Below, one piece after another: positions 1 to 11,600 of a DNA stretch of 64,000 nt. The notes under the pieces are model-generated. The model did no database searches and was not told the origin of the DNA. It saw nothing but the letters and a program-made list of their open reading frames with translations. The DNA comes from Rhodanobacter sp. (GTDB taxonomy: Bacteria > Pseudomonadota > Gammaproteobacteria > Xanthomonadales > Rhodanobacteraceae). Within the stretch, counting starts at the first letter, position 1. Each line of letters begins with the position of its first letter. Location of the stretch: NCBI GenBank assembly GCA_004298015.1, contig SCSE01000033.1, positions 62,001 through 126,000 on the forward strand, given 5' to 3'. Both the position numbers and the translations under genes were made by a program.

Positions 1-1
1 A

Positions 2-1345
2 GGCCTGCTGGCCGACGGCGAAGCCAAACAGCAGCTGGATGCGTATCGCGAACGACTGGAGGCCGGTGCGCCGCTGGCCGAATTCAACGCCTCCCCGGTA
101 CGCGACCTGGAAATCGACTGGCAGCGTTTCTACAACAACAAGCTGTCGATGCCGACCGATACGACCGTGCCCAGCAAGAAGCTGGCCGCCCTGGCGCAGC
201 GTATCCTCGAACTGCCCGCGGACCTCACGCTGCAATCGCGAGTCAACAAGATCTACGACGATCGCCGCAAGATGGCAGCCGGCGAAGCCCCGGTCGACTG
301 GGGTTTCGCCGAAAATCTCGCCTACGCGACCCTGATCGACGAAGGCCATGACCTGCGACTGGTCGGCCAGGATTCGGGACGCGGCACATTTTTCCACCGA
401 CATGCCGTCCTGCATGACCAGAGCGATGGTCATACCTACCTGCCGCTGGCGACCATCCGTGACAATGCCAGCGTCGAAATCATCGACTCGCTGCTCAGCG
501 AGGAGGCGGTGATGGCCTTCGAGTACGGTCATTCCACCACCGACCCGGATACGCTGCACATCTGGGAAGGGCAGTTTGGCGACTTTGCCAACGGTGCGCA
601 GGTCGTGATCGACCAGTTCATCAGCTCCGGCGAATCAAAGTGGAACCGCCTGTGCGGTCTGGCGCTGTACCTGCCGCACGGCTATGAGGGCCAGGGGCCG
701 GAACACTCTTCGGCGCGTCTCGAGCGCTTCCTGCAGCTGTGTGCCAAGGACAACATGCAGGTTTGCGTGCCGACCACCCCAGCCCAGGATTTCCACATGA
801 TCCGCCGGCAGATGCGGCGACCGGTGCGCAAGCCGCTGATCGTGATGACACCCAAGTCACTGCTTCGCCACAAGCTGGCGGTCTCCACCCTGGACGAGTT
901 GGCCCACGGAAGTTTCCAACTGGTGCTGGGCGAACACCGTGAATTGCCGGCAAAAAAGGTCAAGCGCGTCGTGCTGTGTGCGGGCAAGGTTTACTACGAC
1001 TTGCTCGAAACGGCCGAAAAGCGCGATTTGAAGGATGTGGCGATCGTGCGTGTAGAGCAGCTGTACCCGTTCCCGCGCCCCGAAGTAGCCATCGAGCTGG
1101 GCAAATACCCCGCCGTCAGGGAAGTCATCTGGTGCCAGGAAGAGCCGATGAACCAGGGCGCGTGGTTCCAGATCCGTCATCATCTGCAGGCCTGCACCGA
1201 CAGCAAGCACAGCCTCTCCTATGCGGGGCGTGCACGCTCGGCGGCACCGGCAGCCGGCCATTTCAATACCCACGTCGCCGAACAGGCCGCCCTTGTCGAA
1301 CAGGCGCTGGTTGCGCCGGTCGGCACCGACCACTCCGCGGAATAG
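2..1345 (+). CDS. sucA: 2-oxoglutarate dehydrogenase E1 component, C-terminal part
   Basis: This is the thiamine-diphosphate-dependent E1 subunit of the 2-oxoglutarate dehydrogenase complex, which decarboxylates 2-oxoglutarate in the TCA cycle and passes the succinyl group to the lipoyl arm of SucB. Only the last 447 codons are present; the reading frame enters from the left edge at base 2, so roughly half of a protein of about 940 residues is missing. The visible part contains E1 signatures such as GYEGQGPEHSSARLERF and VCVPTTPAQDFHMIRRQ, followed by the SPKSLLRH-type segment (here TPKSLLRHKLAVS). The next genes are sucB and lpdA in the same direction, which fits one operon. An internal ATG at 149 is not the gene start. 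Identification is firm. Confidence 0.96.
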   Translation, partial: GLLADGEAKQQLDAYRERLEAGAPLAEFNASPVRDLEIDWQRFYNNKLSMPTDTTVPSKKLAALAQRILELPADLTLQSRVNKIYDDRRKMAAGEAPVDWGFAENLAYATLIDEGHDLRLVGQDSGRGTFFHRHAVLHDQSDGHTYLPLATIRDNASVEIIDSLLSEEAVMAFEYGHSTTDPDTLHIWEGQFGDFANGAQVVIDQFISSGESKWNRLCGLALYLPHGYEGQGPEHSSARLERFLQLCAKDNMQVCVPTTPAQDFHMIRRQMRRPVRKPLIVMTPKSLLRHKLAVSTLDELAHGSFQLVLGEHRELPAKKVKRVVLCAGKVYYDLLETAEKRDLKDVAIVRVEQLYPFPRPEVAIELGKYPAVREVIWCQEEPMNQGAWFQIRHHLQACTDSKHSLSYAGRARSAAPAAGHFNTHVAEQAALVEQALVAPVGTDHSAE

Positions 1346-1359
1346 ACTTTTTGAACAGT

Positions 1360-1377
1360 GCGGCCATGGATGGCCGC
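1360..1377 (+). other. intercistronic hairpin between sucA and sucB
   Basis: An 8-bp perfect stem (GCGGCCAT at 1360-1367, ATGGCCGC at 1370-1377) lies 15 nt after the sucA stop and is followed by a T-rich stretch without a clean T run. It could stabilise or partly terminate the sucA message ahead of sucB. The role is inferred from position only. Confidence 0.4.
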
Positions 1378-1427
1378 TATTTGATCTTTGCGCTCAGGGA
1401 TGAACGCACTCACTCAAGAGCCCTTCT

Positions 1428-2630
<1,203 letters not shown>

Positions 2631-2633
2631 TGA

Positions 2634-4139
<1,506 letters not shown>

Positions 4140-4200
4140 GACCGGACTGGAGACCTTTCCTACAGCTGATTGCCGGTGGGTGATGGGCCCGTTCACTTTC

Positions 4201-4265
4201 GTAGGGCGGGCACTGCCCGCCAGCGCCACGAGGATTCTGCGCCAGCATATACGGGCACTGCCCGT
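4201..4265. repeat. GTAG-type REP hairpin pair
   Basis: GTAG at 4201-4204 is followed by a hairpin (GGCGGGCA at 4205-4212, TGCCCGCC at 4214-4221). A second hairpin (ACGGGCA at 4251-4257, TGCCCGT at 4259-4265) is arranged in the opposite direction and is followed by AC instead of CTAC. A GTAG tetranucleotide plus short GC hairpin is the design of REP elements mobilised by REP-associated tyrosine transposases, including those of Stenotrophomonas. A related pair occurs at 62398-62469. Confidence 0.7.
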
Positions 4266-4297
4266 ACAACCCCTGGCGCCTACCGGAGAAGATCACC

Positions 4298-4894
4298 ATG
4301 CCCCAGCCCAAAGCCCTCTGTGTCTATTGCGGCTCCAGCAGCGGCAAGTATCCGGTCTATGCCGACAGCGCCCGGGCCTTCGGCACCGAGATGGCCCGCC
4401 GCGGCATCGCACTAGTCTACGGCGGTGGCAAGATCGGGCTGATGGGAACCGTGGCTGACGCCGTGCTGGCTGGTGACGGCAAGGTTATCGGTGTGATTCC
4501 GCGTCAGTTGGTCGAACTTGAAGTCGCCCACCCGGAACTGAGCGAGCTGGTCGTGGTGGATACCATGCACCAGCGCAAGACCCGCATGTACGAGCTGTCC
4601 GATGCTTTCGTCGCCCTGCCCGGCGGATTCGGTACCCTGGACGAGATGTTCGAGATGCTCACCTGGGCCCAGCTCGGGCTGCACCGCTATCCCTGCGCCT
4701 TCTTCGACGTACGCGGTTATTACGCCGAGTTGCGCGCCATGATGGATCACATGGTCGACGAAGGCTTCGTGCGAAGCGGTCAGCGCGACAGCGTCTGGTT
4801 CGGTGATTCGATGGCCGCGTTGTTCGACTGGATGGATGATTACGACGGTGGCCATGCGGCGCGTGTGATCGGCCCGTCCAGCGTCAAGGCTTGA
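4298..4894 (+). CDS. TIGR00730/LOG family nucleoside 5'-monophosphate phosphoribohydrolase
   Basis: A 198-residue Rossmann-fold protein of the LOG (Lonely Guy) family. Members cleave the N-glycosidic bond of nucleoside monophosphates; plant and some bacterial enzymes release free cytokinin from its riboside phosphate. The diagnostic PGGFGTLDE lies at about 108-116, preceded by the RKTRMYELSDAFVALP block with the conserved Arg. The N-terminal VYCGSSSG segment is the phosphate-binding loop typical of the family. The start has a GGAG 9 nt upstream. It stands behind a REP pair and 18 nt ahead of the YhdH-type gene, with which it may be cotranscribed. The substrate here cannot be read from sequence. 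Confidence 0.88.
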   Translation: MPQPKALCVYCGSSSGKYPVYADSARAFGTEMARRGIALVYGGGKIGLMGTVADAVLAGDGKVIGVIPRQLVELEVAHPELSELVVVDTMHQRKTRMYELSDAFVALPGGFGTLDEMFEMLTWAQLGLHRYPCAFFDVRGYYAELRAMMDHMVDEGFVRSGQRDSVWFGDSMAALFDWMDDYDGGHAARVIGPSSVKA

Positions 4895-4912
4895 ACCCAA
4901 TAAGGAATCCTG

Positions 4913-5911
4913 ATGAAACCATTCCGTGCCTTCCGTATCCACAACGACGCCAACGGCTATCGGGCCGGCCTCGAGCACATCACCGCCGAGGCGCTGTCCG
5001 CCGGCGAGGTGTTGGTCAAGACAGCCTGGTCTTCGGTCAACTTCAAGGACGCCCTGGCCGGCACCGGCAAGGGCAAGATCCTGCGTCAATTTCCGTTGAA
5101 TGGCGGCATCGACGTGGCAGGCCACGTGGCAGCATCCAGCGACCCGGCGTTCAAGGAAGGCGACGCGGTGCTGTGCACCGGCAGTGGCCTGTCAGAAACC
5201 CGTGATGGCGGCTACGGCGAGTACGCACGCCTCGATGCGCGTTGGGTCATTCCGCTGCCTGCAGGGATGAGCTTGCGCGAGAGCATGATTCTCGGCACCG
5301 CCGGTTTCACCGCCGCGCTGGGCCTGCTGCGCATGCAGGACAACCGACAGAACCCCGGCATGGGCCCGATTGCCGTCACCGGCGCCAGCGGTGGTGTCGG
5401 ACAACTGGCGATCGACATCTACAGCCGTGCTGGCTACGAGGTGCATGCGATCAGCGGCAAACCCGCCCATTTCGACTTGCTGCGCAGCCTCGGCGCAACC
5501 GAATGCATCGACCGCCACCAGCTCGCCTTCAGTGGCAAGCCGATGGATTCGGTACGCTTCGCTGGCGCACTGGACAACGTCGGCGGCAGCATGCTGAGCG
5601 GCCTGTTGCCGTTGATCAGCCCCTACGGCAACGTCGCCCTTTGCGGCAATGCCGGCGGCATGGCATTCGACGGCTCCGTGATGCCGTTCATCATTCGCGG
5701 TGCCAGCTTGCTCGGCATCGCCTCGGCCGGTACCGCCCGCGATATCCGCGACGAGATCTGGCAACGACTGGCCAACGACTGGAAACCCCGTCACCTGGAC
5801 CGCATTGCCACCCGGGAGGTCACGCTGGACGAATTGCCTTCGGTATTTCCTGCAATGCTCGCCGGCAACTCGTTTGGCCGCACCGTGATTCGCATCGGCG
5901 ACGCCGGCTGA
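4913..5911 (+). CDS. YhdH/AcuI family NADPH-dependent oxidoreductase (acrylyl-CoA reductase-like)
   Basis: A 332-residue zinc-independent medium-chain dehydrogenase/reductase. It has the N-terminal GroES-like fold with SWSSVNFKDALAGTGKG-type sequence and a Rossmann domain with the nucleotide motif TGASGGVGQLAID near 155-168. The YhdH/AcuI subfamily reduces acrylyl-CoA to propionyl-CoA with NADPH and protects against acrylate-type electrophiles. The zinc-ligand cysteines of true alcohol dehydrogenases are not seen. A good Shine-Dalgarno (AAGGAA) precedes the ATG. The physiological substrate is inferred from the family only. Confidence 0.88.
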   Translation: MKPFRAFRIHNDANGYRAGLEHITAEALSAGEVLVKTAWSSVNFKDALAGTGKGKILRQFPLNGGIDVAGHVAASSDPAFKEGDAVLCTGSGLSETRDGGYGEYARLDARWVIPLPAGMSLRESMILGTAGFTAALGLLRMQDNRQNPGMGPIAVTGASGGVGQLAIDIYSRAGYEVHAISGKPAHFDLLRSLGATECIDRHQLAFSGKPMDSVRFAGALDNVGGSMLSGLLPLISPYGNVALCGNAGGMAFDGSVMPFIIRGASLLGIASAGTARDIRDEIWQRLANDWKPRHLDRIATREVTLDELPSVFPAMLAGNSFGRTVIRIGDAG

Positions 5912-5922
5912 CACGACTGTGC

Positions 5923-5951
5923 TTGGAACTGCCCTCGCCACCGCTTAGAAT
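5923..5951 (+). promoter_or_regulatory. sigma70-like promoter for pilH
   Basis: TTGGAA at 5923-5928 and TAGAAT at 5946-5951 are separated by exactly 17 nt. The predicted start near 5958 leaves a 23-nt leader that carries AGGGAA as ribosome site. Confidence 0.6.
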
Positions 5952-5980
5952 CACTCAACCTCGCAGGGAACCATCACCTT

Positions 5981-6346
5981 ATGGCACGCATCCTGATCGT
6001 CGACGACTCGCCGTCGCAGTTACTCGGTATCAAACGCATCGTCGAAAAACTCGGGCATGAGACGCTCTCTGCCGAAGACGGCGCGGCCGGGGTGGAAGTC
6101 GCCAAGCAGGAAAAGCCTGACCTGATCCTGATGGACGTGGTGATGCCCAATCTCAACGGTTTCCAGGCCACTCGCACGATCAGCAAGAACGCCGACACCG
6201 CGCATATCCCGATCATCCTGGTAACCACCAAGGATCAGGAGACCGACAAGGTCTGGGGGATGCGCCAGGGTGCCAAGGCCTATGTGACAAAACCGATCAA
6301 GGAAGAGGACTTGGTCAAGACCCTGAACGAGTTCCTGCCAACCTGA
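5981..6346 (+). CDS. pilH: type IV pilus twitching response regulator PilH
   Basis: A stand-alone receiver domain of 121 residues. The acidic pocket D8/D9, the phospho-acceptor D52 in LILMDVVMP, the Thr82/Thr83 switch and K104 in VTKP are all present. The sequence resembles PilH of Pseudomonas over its length, including IIVTTKDQETDKVWG-type text, so it is assigned to the Pil-Chp chemosensory pathway controlling pilus extension and retraction. No pilG or other pil-chp genes lie beside it here; it appears to be a single-gene unit with its own promoter and a strong terminator. A PilG assignment is less likely. Confidence 0.85.
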   Translation: MARILIVDDSPSQLLGIKRIVEKLGHETLSAEDGAAGVEVAKQEKPDLILMDVVMPNLNGFQATRTISKNADTAHIPIILVTTKDQETDKVWGMRQGAKAYVTKPIKEEDLVKTLNEFLPT

Positions 6347-6360
6347 CGAGCAGTGGCAAC

Positions 6361-6406
6361 CCGGACAAGAAAAACGGCGCTCTCGAGCGCCGTTTTTCTT
6401 GTCCGG
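6361..6406. terminator. 22-bp perfect bidirectional terminator between pilH and cbpA
   Basis: Bases 6361-6382 are the exact reverse complement of 6385-6406. The stem contains ACGGCGCTC/GAGCGCCGT flanked by A5 on one side and T5 on the other, so it can stop the rightward pilH transcript and the leftward cbpA transcript. Confidence 0.9.
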
Positions 6407-6426
6407 CAACCTGCCGGCGAAAGCGG

Positions 6427-7338
6427 TCACTGACGCGGATCAAAGCTGCCGAATTGTGCCTGCAGCGCCTCGAACGCCGCACGCTGTGAGTCGTTCTCCA
6501 CCGCAGGCACGCGGATCGACAGCTCCACCATCTGATCGCCGGGATGTGGCCCCGGCATGCCTCGTCCCTTCAGTCGCAACTTGCGCCCCGACTGCGAACC
6601 CGCGGGAATCCGTAGCTCGACTGTGCCGGCCAGTGTCGGTACCGGCACAGTGGCACCGAGTGCCGCTTCCCAGGGCGCGATGCCCAGCACGTGCAAAACG
6701 TTGCGACCCTCCAGGCGAAAACGTGGATCGTCGCGAATACCGATCTCCAGCAACAGGTCTCCCGCCGGACCACCATTCATCCCCGCCTGTCCCTGACCGG
6801 ACAGACGAATCACCTGACCGGGCTGAATCCCCGCCGGGATCTTCACCTCCAGCACGCGTTCAGCCTGGCTCGGGTCTTGCATCGAAAGCCGGGTACGCCC
6901 GCCCTCGAACGCGGTGTGCAGGTCGATTTGCACCTGGGCCTGTACGTCCCGCCCGCGTCGCGGCCGAAGTTGGCCATGCTGACCGGCCGTCGCACCCCGA
7001 CCGAACAGACTTTCGAAAAAATCACTGAAATCGCCGTCGCCACCGTCACCAAATCCCTGGCTCTGCCTCTGCCCCTGCCAACCCGGTGGCGGACGAAACT
7101 GCTCGCCCTGCCGGTAACCGCCGGCGCGCACCTGGTCGTAAGCACGCCGCTTTTCGGCATCCATCAGCACCTCCTGTGCTTCATTGGCAGCCTTGAATTT
7201 TTCCTCGGCTCCGGCATCCTTGTTTTTGTCCGGGTGGTATTTGCGCGCCAGCTTGCGATACGCCGCCTTGACCTCGGCCTCGCTGGCGTCCGGCTTGACG
7301 CCCAGAATGTCGTAATAATCTTTGAATTCCACTGCCAC
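6427..7338 (-). CDS. cbpA: DnaJ-family co-chaperone, curved-DNA-binding type
   Basis: A 303-residue class II J-protein. The J domain (about 6-70) has the HPD tripeptide at 35-37 that stimulates the DnaK ATPase. A Gly/Phe-containing linker follows, and two beta-barrel client-binding domains (about 120-300) contain GDLLLEIGI and the [19 protein letters not shown] block. The zinc-finger repeats of DnaJ are absent, as in CbpA. The gene lies downstream of hsp20 on the same strand, which suggests a heat-inducible pair that holds clients and hands them to DnaK. No cbpM modulator gene follows; transcription ends at the 6361-6406 terminator. Confidence 0.9.
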   Translation of the reverse strand: MAVEFKDYYDILGVKPDASEAEVKAAYRKLARKYHPDKNKDAGAEEKFKAANEAQEVLMDAEKRRAYDQVRAGGYRQGEQFRPPPGWQGQRQSQGFGDGGDGDFSDFFESLFGRGATAGQHGQLRPRRGRDVQAQVQIDLHTAFEGGRTRLSMQDPSQAERVLEVKIPAGIQPGQVIRLSGQGQAGMNGGPAGDLLLEIGIRDDPRFRLEGRNVLHVLGIAPWEAALGATVPVPTLAGTVELRIPAGSQSGRKLRLKGRGMPGPHPGDQMVELSIRVPAVENDSQRAAFEALQAQFGSFDPRQ

Positions 7339-7357
7339 TCCCCGACTGACGCACGAT

Positions 7358-7383
7358 CCCGGGTGAAGAAGGCTTCACCCGGG
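7358..7383 (-). other. strong hairpin between hsp20 and cbpA
   Basis: CCCGGGTGAAG (7358-7368) and CTTCACCCGGG (7373-7383) form an 11-bp perfect stem with a 4-nt loop. It lies 27 nt after the hsp20 stop and 19 nt before the cbpA start. No T run follows on the minus strand, so it may be an RNA-processing or partial-termination element that sets the hsp20:cbpA ratio. Confidence 0.6.
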
Positions 7384-7410
7384 GGAACACACTGCTGTAG
7401 GTACTCCGGC

Positions 7411-7863
7411 TCAGTGGCCGCGGTTGATGGTAATGCGTCGCGGCGTTGCCTGCGCCTTCTTCGGTATCACGATCTCCAGTACGCCGTGACTGCCGTTGGC
7501 GGTGATCTGTTCGGCATCGGCGCTGTCTGGTAGCGCGAAACGACGATGGAAGGCGCCCCGGGCACGCTCGATACGGGTGAACTTGCTTTCTTCGTCGCTC
7601 TTTTCGGGGTTGCGTTCACCCTTGAGGGTGAGGATACCCTTGTCCATGCTGACTTCGATCTGCTGCGGATCAACACCGGGAATATCAGCCTGGATCACGA
7701 AGCGTTTCGGCTCCTCGCGGATATCCACCCGAGGTGCCCACTGGCTGGTCACCACATTCGACGGATCGCTGTCCTGCGGTTGCAGGAAGCGGTCAAATGC
7801 CTGACGAATTTCCTCCGACAAACCCGGGTTGCCGCTCCAGACGGGATGACGATCTGTATGCAT
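7411..7863 (-). CDS. Hsp20-family small heat shock protein
   Basis: A 150-residue ATP-independent holdase. The alpha-crystallin domain spans about 43-140 (APRVDIREEPKRFVI to LEIVIPKK), and the C-terminal tail has the I-x-I type motif ITI that docks neighbouring subunits. The ATG at 7863 is chosen because GAGGAG lies 7 nt upstream and the alternative upstream extension (to 7977) has no homologous character. It precedes cbpA on the same strand. A sigma32-like promoter and a short leader hairpin lie upstream. Confidence 0.92.
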   Translation of the reverse strand: MHTDRHPVWSGNPGLSEEIRQAFDRFLQPQDSDPSNVVTSQWAPRVDIREEPKRFVIQADIPGVDPQQIEVSMDKGILTLKGERNPEKSDEESKFTRIERARGAFHRRFALPDSADAEQITANGSHGVLEIVIPKKAQATPRRITINRGH

Positions 7864-7884
7864 GCCTTTCTCCTCATGTAGTTT

Positions 7885-7900
7885 GCGGCTTATTTGCCGC
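7885..7900 (-). other. leader hairpin of hsp20
   Basis: GCGGC (7885-7889) and GCCGC (7896-7900) pair around TTATTT in the predicted hsp20 leader of about 41 nt. Any role as an RNA thermometer is speculative because the stem does not cover the Shine-Dalgarno directly. Confidence 0.35.
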
Positions 7901-7911
7901 CTGGCCACAAA

Positions 7912-7938
7912 AATAGGTGCAATAGCTGACGATTCAAG
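7912..7938 (-). promoter_or_regulatory. sigma32-like heat-shock promoter of hsp20
   Basis: On the minus strand CTTGAA (7938-7933) is followed after 13 nt by CACCTATT (7919-7912). This resembles the sigma32 pattern CTTGAA-N13-15-CCCCATNT, with a weaker -10 box. It sits about 50 nt upstream of the hsp20 start. Confidence 0.55.
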
Positions 7939-7997
7939 GCGACAGGGGCGCGCTCCGGCATTTAGCATGGTCGGCACTGCCTCGCCACGAGATCCCG

Positions 7998-8480
7998 ATG
8001 AGCTTGCAAACCGGCGACACCATTCCCGACACCTCGATCCAGGTTATCGATGGCGACGCCAGAGCCTGCCAGACCCGCGCGCTGTTTGCCGGACGCAAGG
8101 TGGTGCTGTTCGGCGTACCCGGGGCGTTCACCCCGACCTGCTCCAACAAGCACTTGCCCGGCTATACCCGGCATTTCAGTGAGTTCCGCCAACGCGGTAT
8201 CGCCGTCATGTGCCTTGCGGTCAATGATGTCCACGTGATGAAAGCCTGGGCGGCGTCCCAGCAGGTGCCCCCGGGCCTGCTGATGCTGGCCGACGGCAAC
8301 GCCAGCTTTACCCGTGCGCTGGAGCTGGAACTCGACGGCAGCGCCTTCGGCATGGGGCTGCGGACCCGGCGCTTCGCGCTGTATGCCGAAGACGGCCTGG
8401 TACGCCTGCTGCAGATCGAGGCCCCTGGCGAATTTCGCGTATCCAGTGCGGAGGCCATGCTGGCGGCGATCGGCCAATGA
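7998..8480 (+). CDS. peroxiredoxin, Prx5-type
   Basis: A 160-residue thiol peroxidase of the Prx5/AhpE-like redoxin group that reduces H2O2 and alkyl hydroperoxides. The peroxidatic cysteine is C48 in the family motif PGAFTPTCS, with Thr45 as its partner. A further cysteine, C73 in VMCLAVND, matches a position common in the Prx5 group. The segment RRFALYAEDG and the C-terminal location lack a glutaredoxin domain, so the reductant is presumably thioredoxin or glutaredoxin in trans. It is divergent from hsp20, and the two stress genes share a 134-nt regulatory gap. Confidence 0.9.
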   Translation: MSLQTGDTIPDTSIQVIDGDARACQTRALFAGRKVVLFGVPGAFTPTCSNKHLPGYTRHFSEFRQRGIAVMCLAVNDVHVMKAWAASQQVPPGLLMLADGNASFTRALELELDGSAFGMGLRTRRFALYAEDGLVRLLQIEAPGEFRVSSAEAMLAAIGQ

Positions 8481-8500
8481 CGCTCTTCCCGGAGCGCACA

Positions 8501-8529
8501 TTCATCGACCACACACAGCACGGTATAGT
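8501..8529 (+). promoter_or_regulatory. possible promoter of the GGDEF-EAL gene
   Basis: TTCATC (8501-8506) and TATAGT (8524-8529) are separated by 17 nt. The -10 box is good and the -35 weak. The predicted start near 8536 gives a leader of about 70 nt. Confidence 0.4.
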
Positions 8530-8605
8530 CGCGAAACGGACCGACATCATGGTCGAGGAAGCCAGAGGCCCCCTCGACCGCGCATAACGCACCAAGGCCC
8601 TGCAT

Positions 8606-11600
8606 ATGTTTGCTTCATGGAAAAGCAGCTGCCCAGCCTGGATTCCCGGCGCACTGAGTGTATTGCTTGGTAGCGTTGTATTGTTCGGCTGGCTGTTCAA
8701 TATTGCATCCTTGACGCGTCTCAATCCCGGCTGGCATCCCATGGTGCCAGGCACGGCACTGTGTTTCACGCTGGCTGGTTTGTTGCTGCTGAAATGCAGA
8801 AAATCGCCAGGCGACCCGTTTTCCATGGCCCAGACCGTGTCTGCGTGGCTGCTTCTCCTGCTGACTGGTGCTCGAGCCGTCGAACTTGCTTCAGGCTGGG
8901 ATTTCGGAGTCGAGTTTTGGGGCTTCACCGCCAAGATTGATGATCCAGCCGTTGGACACATGTCGGCCATGACCGTGGTCGGCTTCATGGCATTTGGTGT
9001 CGGAGTACTTGCCAGTCGACACGCGCGCAACCGACAAGTGAGGATGTTTACCCGCTCGATAGCTTGTTTGCTCATCCTGGTTGGCGTAATCGACATCGTC
9101 CAGCACTGGATCAATCTCCAGTATCTTTTCGAACCCGTATTTTTGACGAAATACTTGGCATGGATGTCGATTTCTTCGGCCCTCGGCATGATCTTGCTGG
9201 GCATTGGCCTATGGTTCATTTCATTGCGTCCCGGACAAGCTTCCGCGACTATCACGGCAGAACAAAGAGCCAAGCGGATCTACAGTACCGCCATATTGGT
9301 AGTGGCCCTGACGGCCATCACCGTGTCGCTTGCTGGCTTGCGCTTTATGGATCAAGCCGTCCGCGCACAGGCTTCCTCCAATCTCCGGCAACTTCTTGGC
9401 ACGAAAGAAGCATTTCTTGGCGCGACGATTGACCACTACACCCAGCGCGCGCTTGTAGCGGGAACCAACTTGGACGTCAGGAAGCTCGCCGCCACCGCAT
9501 TCAACGGAGGTGCCGGAGCCGAAACGGCCATCGCGAAACTGGCGGCTATTACCAAACTATTGCTGAAACACGGATTTTCCGGTGTCGCTCTGGAGCAGAA
9601 CAACCAGGACACGCGGATAGCAGGACACTTGATTCCAGATACCACCTACAGTGTTCGACTCTACGGGAAGAACACGTATTCTTTCGTCTGGGACAAGGGC
9701 TACTACGTTCGGGTGCGTATACCCATCGAAAACGCAACGCGTGACGCTCCTGGCAATTTCATCGTCTTCGACTTGGCGCTTCCCGAGGTCGACAAGCTGA
9801 TCAGCGAGACAAATAAATGGGGGGAGACCGGGACGTTGCCGATGTGCGCCCGCCTCGATCGACAGCGGCTTTTGTGTTTTCCGCAGCGTGAACAGGCTGG
9901 CATGTACGTGGTTCCGGACCACATCCATGGCGCCCCCATTCCGATGACCTATGCGTTGGCTCACGAAAGCGGTGTAGCCGAACTGACGGACTATCGGGGC
10001 CGACAAGTACTCTCTGCCTATGGCCCGGTGGGCGATACCGGCCTGGCCCTGGTCCTCAAAATGGACCTTGCCGAGCTCTATGCCCCGGCCAGGAAACAAG
10101 TACTACTTTCCGTCCCGTTGATCGGGATACTGATCATCCTTGGTCTGTGGATCATTCGCCTGAGAGTACGTCCTCTGGTCAAGGACATGGCCCTCGCTCA
10201 CCTCTCCGAAAGCACCGCAAGAGGTCGCTTCGAGGCGGCAACCCAGAGCAGTCCGGATGCGTTCGTCATCTACGAAAGCATGAAGGACCGGGAGGGAAAC
10301 ATCATCGACTTCCGCTTTGTCTACTTGAACAAGCAGGCAGAGGCGCTACTGGATTTATTGACCGATAAGTCGTTGGGGCATTCGTTGCTGGAGCTTTTTC
10401 CCCAGCAGACGGACCTGTTCGAAAAATACAGAATGGTCATGCTCAGCGGGGAAGCACTGAACGAAAAATTCACCCTCGCCATCGAGAAGAACGCCGAACA
10501 ATGGTTCATGCGCCAGGCAGTTTCCATGACCGGTGGCATTGCTGTCACGGTCAGAGATATCACTCATGAAGAGTTGCTGACCCGGGATCTCGAATTGTCC
10601 AATCAGTTACGCACGGCAATCGTGGAAAGCGCTGCGTACTCCATCATCTCCACCGATATCGAGGGAACCATCCTCAGCTTCAACCGGACTGCCGAGCGCA
10701 TGCTCTGGTATCGCGCAGACGAGGTGATCGGCAAGGTGACTCCGGGCATATTTCACGATGCCGAGGAGGTCAGGCAACGCGCAAAGACCCTCAGCGATGA
10801 ACTGGGCCACACGGTAGAACCCGGCTTCGAAGTATTTGTCGCCAAGGCAAAGATGCATGTTCCGGAAGAACGGGAGTGGACCTATATCCGCAAGGATGGT
10901 TCCCGCTTGCCTGTACAACTTTCGGTAACCGCATTGCACGACAAAGATGATGCGCCTCACGGGTATTTGGGCATTGCCCACGATATTTCCGAGCAAAAGC
11001 GTGCAGCGGAGTACATCCGCCATATCGCCCTGCATGATGTGCTGACCGGTCTGCCCAACCGTGCACTCCTTGATGACCGCGTCATGCAGGCCATTGAACA
11101 GCAGCGCAGAGGGAACACGTCGTTTGCGTTGGCCATGATTGATATCGATCATTTCAAGCATGTCAACGATTCAATGGGCCACCATATTGGCGATCGCTTG
11201 CTCAAGGAGTTCGTGGAGCGAGCGAAATCCTGCTTGCGACCTACCGACACGCTTGCCCGCATGGGTGGTGATGAGTTTGTCCTGCTGTTGCCTGATTGTG
11301 ATGAAACCCTCACCCTGGCGGTGATGGAACGCGTTCGAGATAGCCTGAAGCCTTCCATCGATATGGGGCTTCAGGAGCTGCATATTTCCGCAAGCATCGG
11401 GATCAGCATTTTTCCGCGTGATAGCCACAACTTTCATGAACTGTTGCGCTGCGCCGATGTGGCCATGTACTGGGTCAAGGAACATGGCCGCAACGGATAC
11501 AAAGTGTTTTCTCCGGACATGGACGACAGCGGCATCGACCGGCTGAACCTTGAAAATGACCTGCACAACGCCCTCCGGAACAATGCTTTCACACTGCTCT

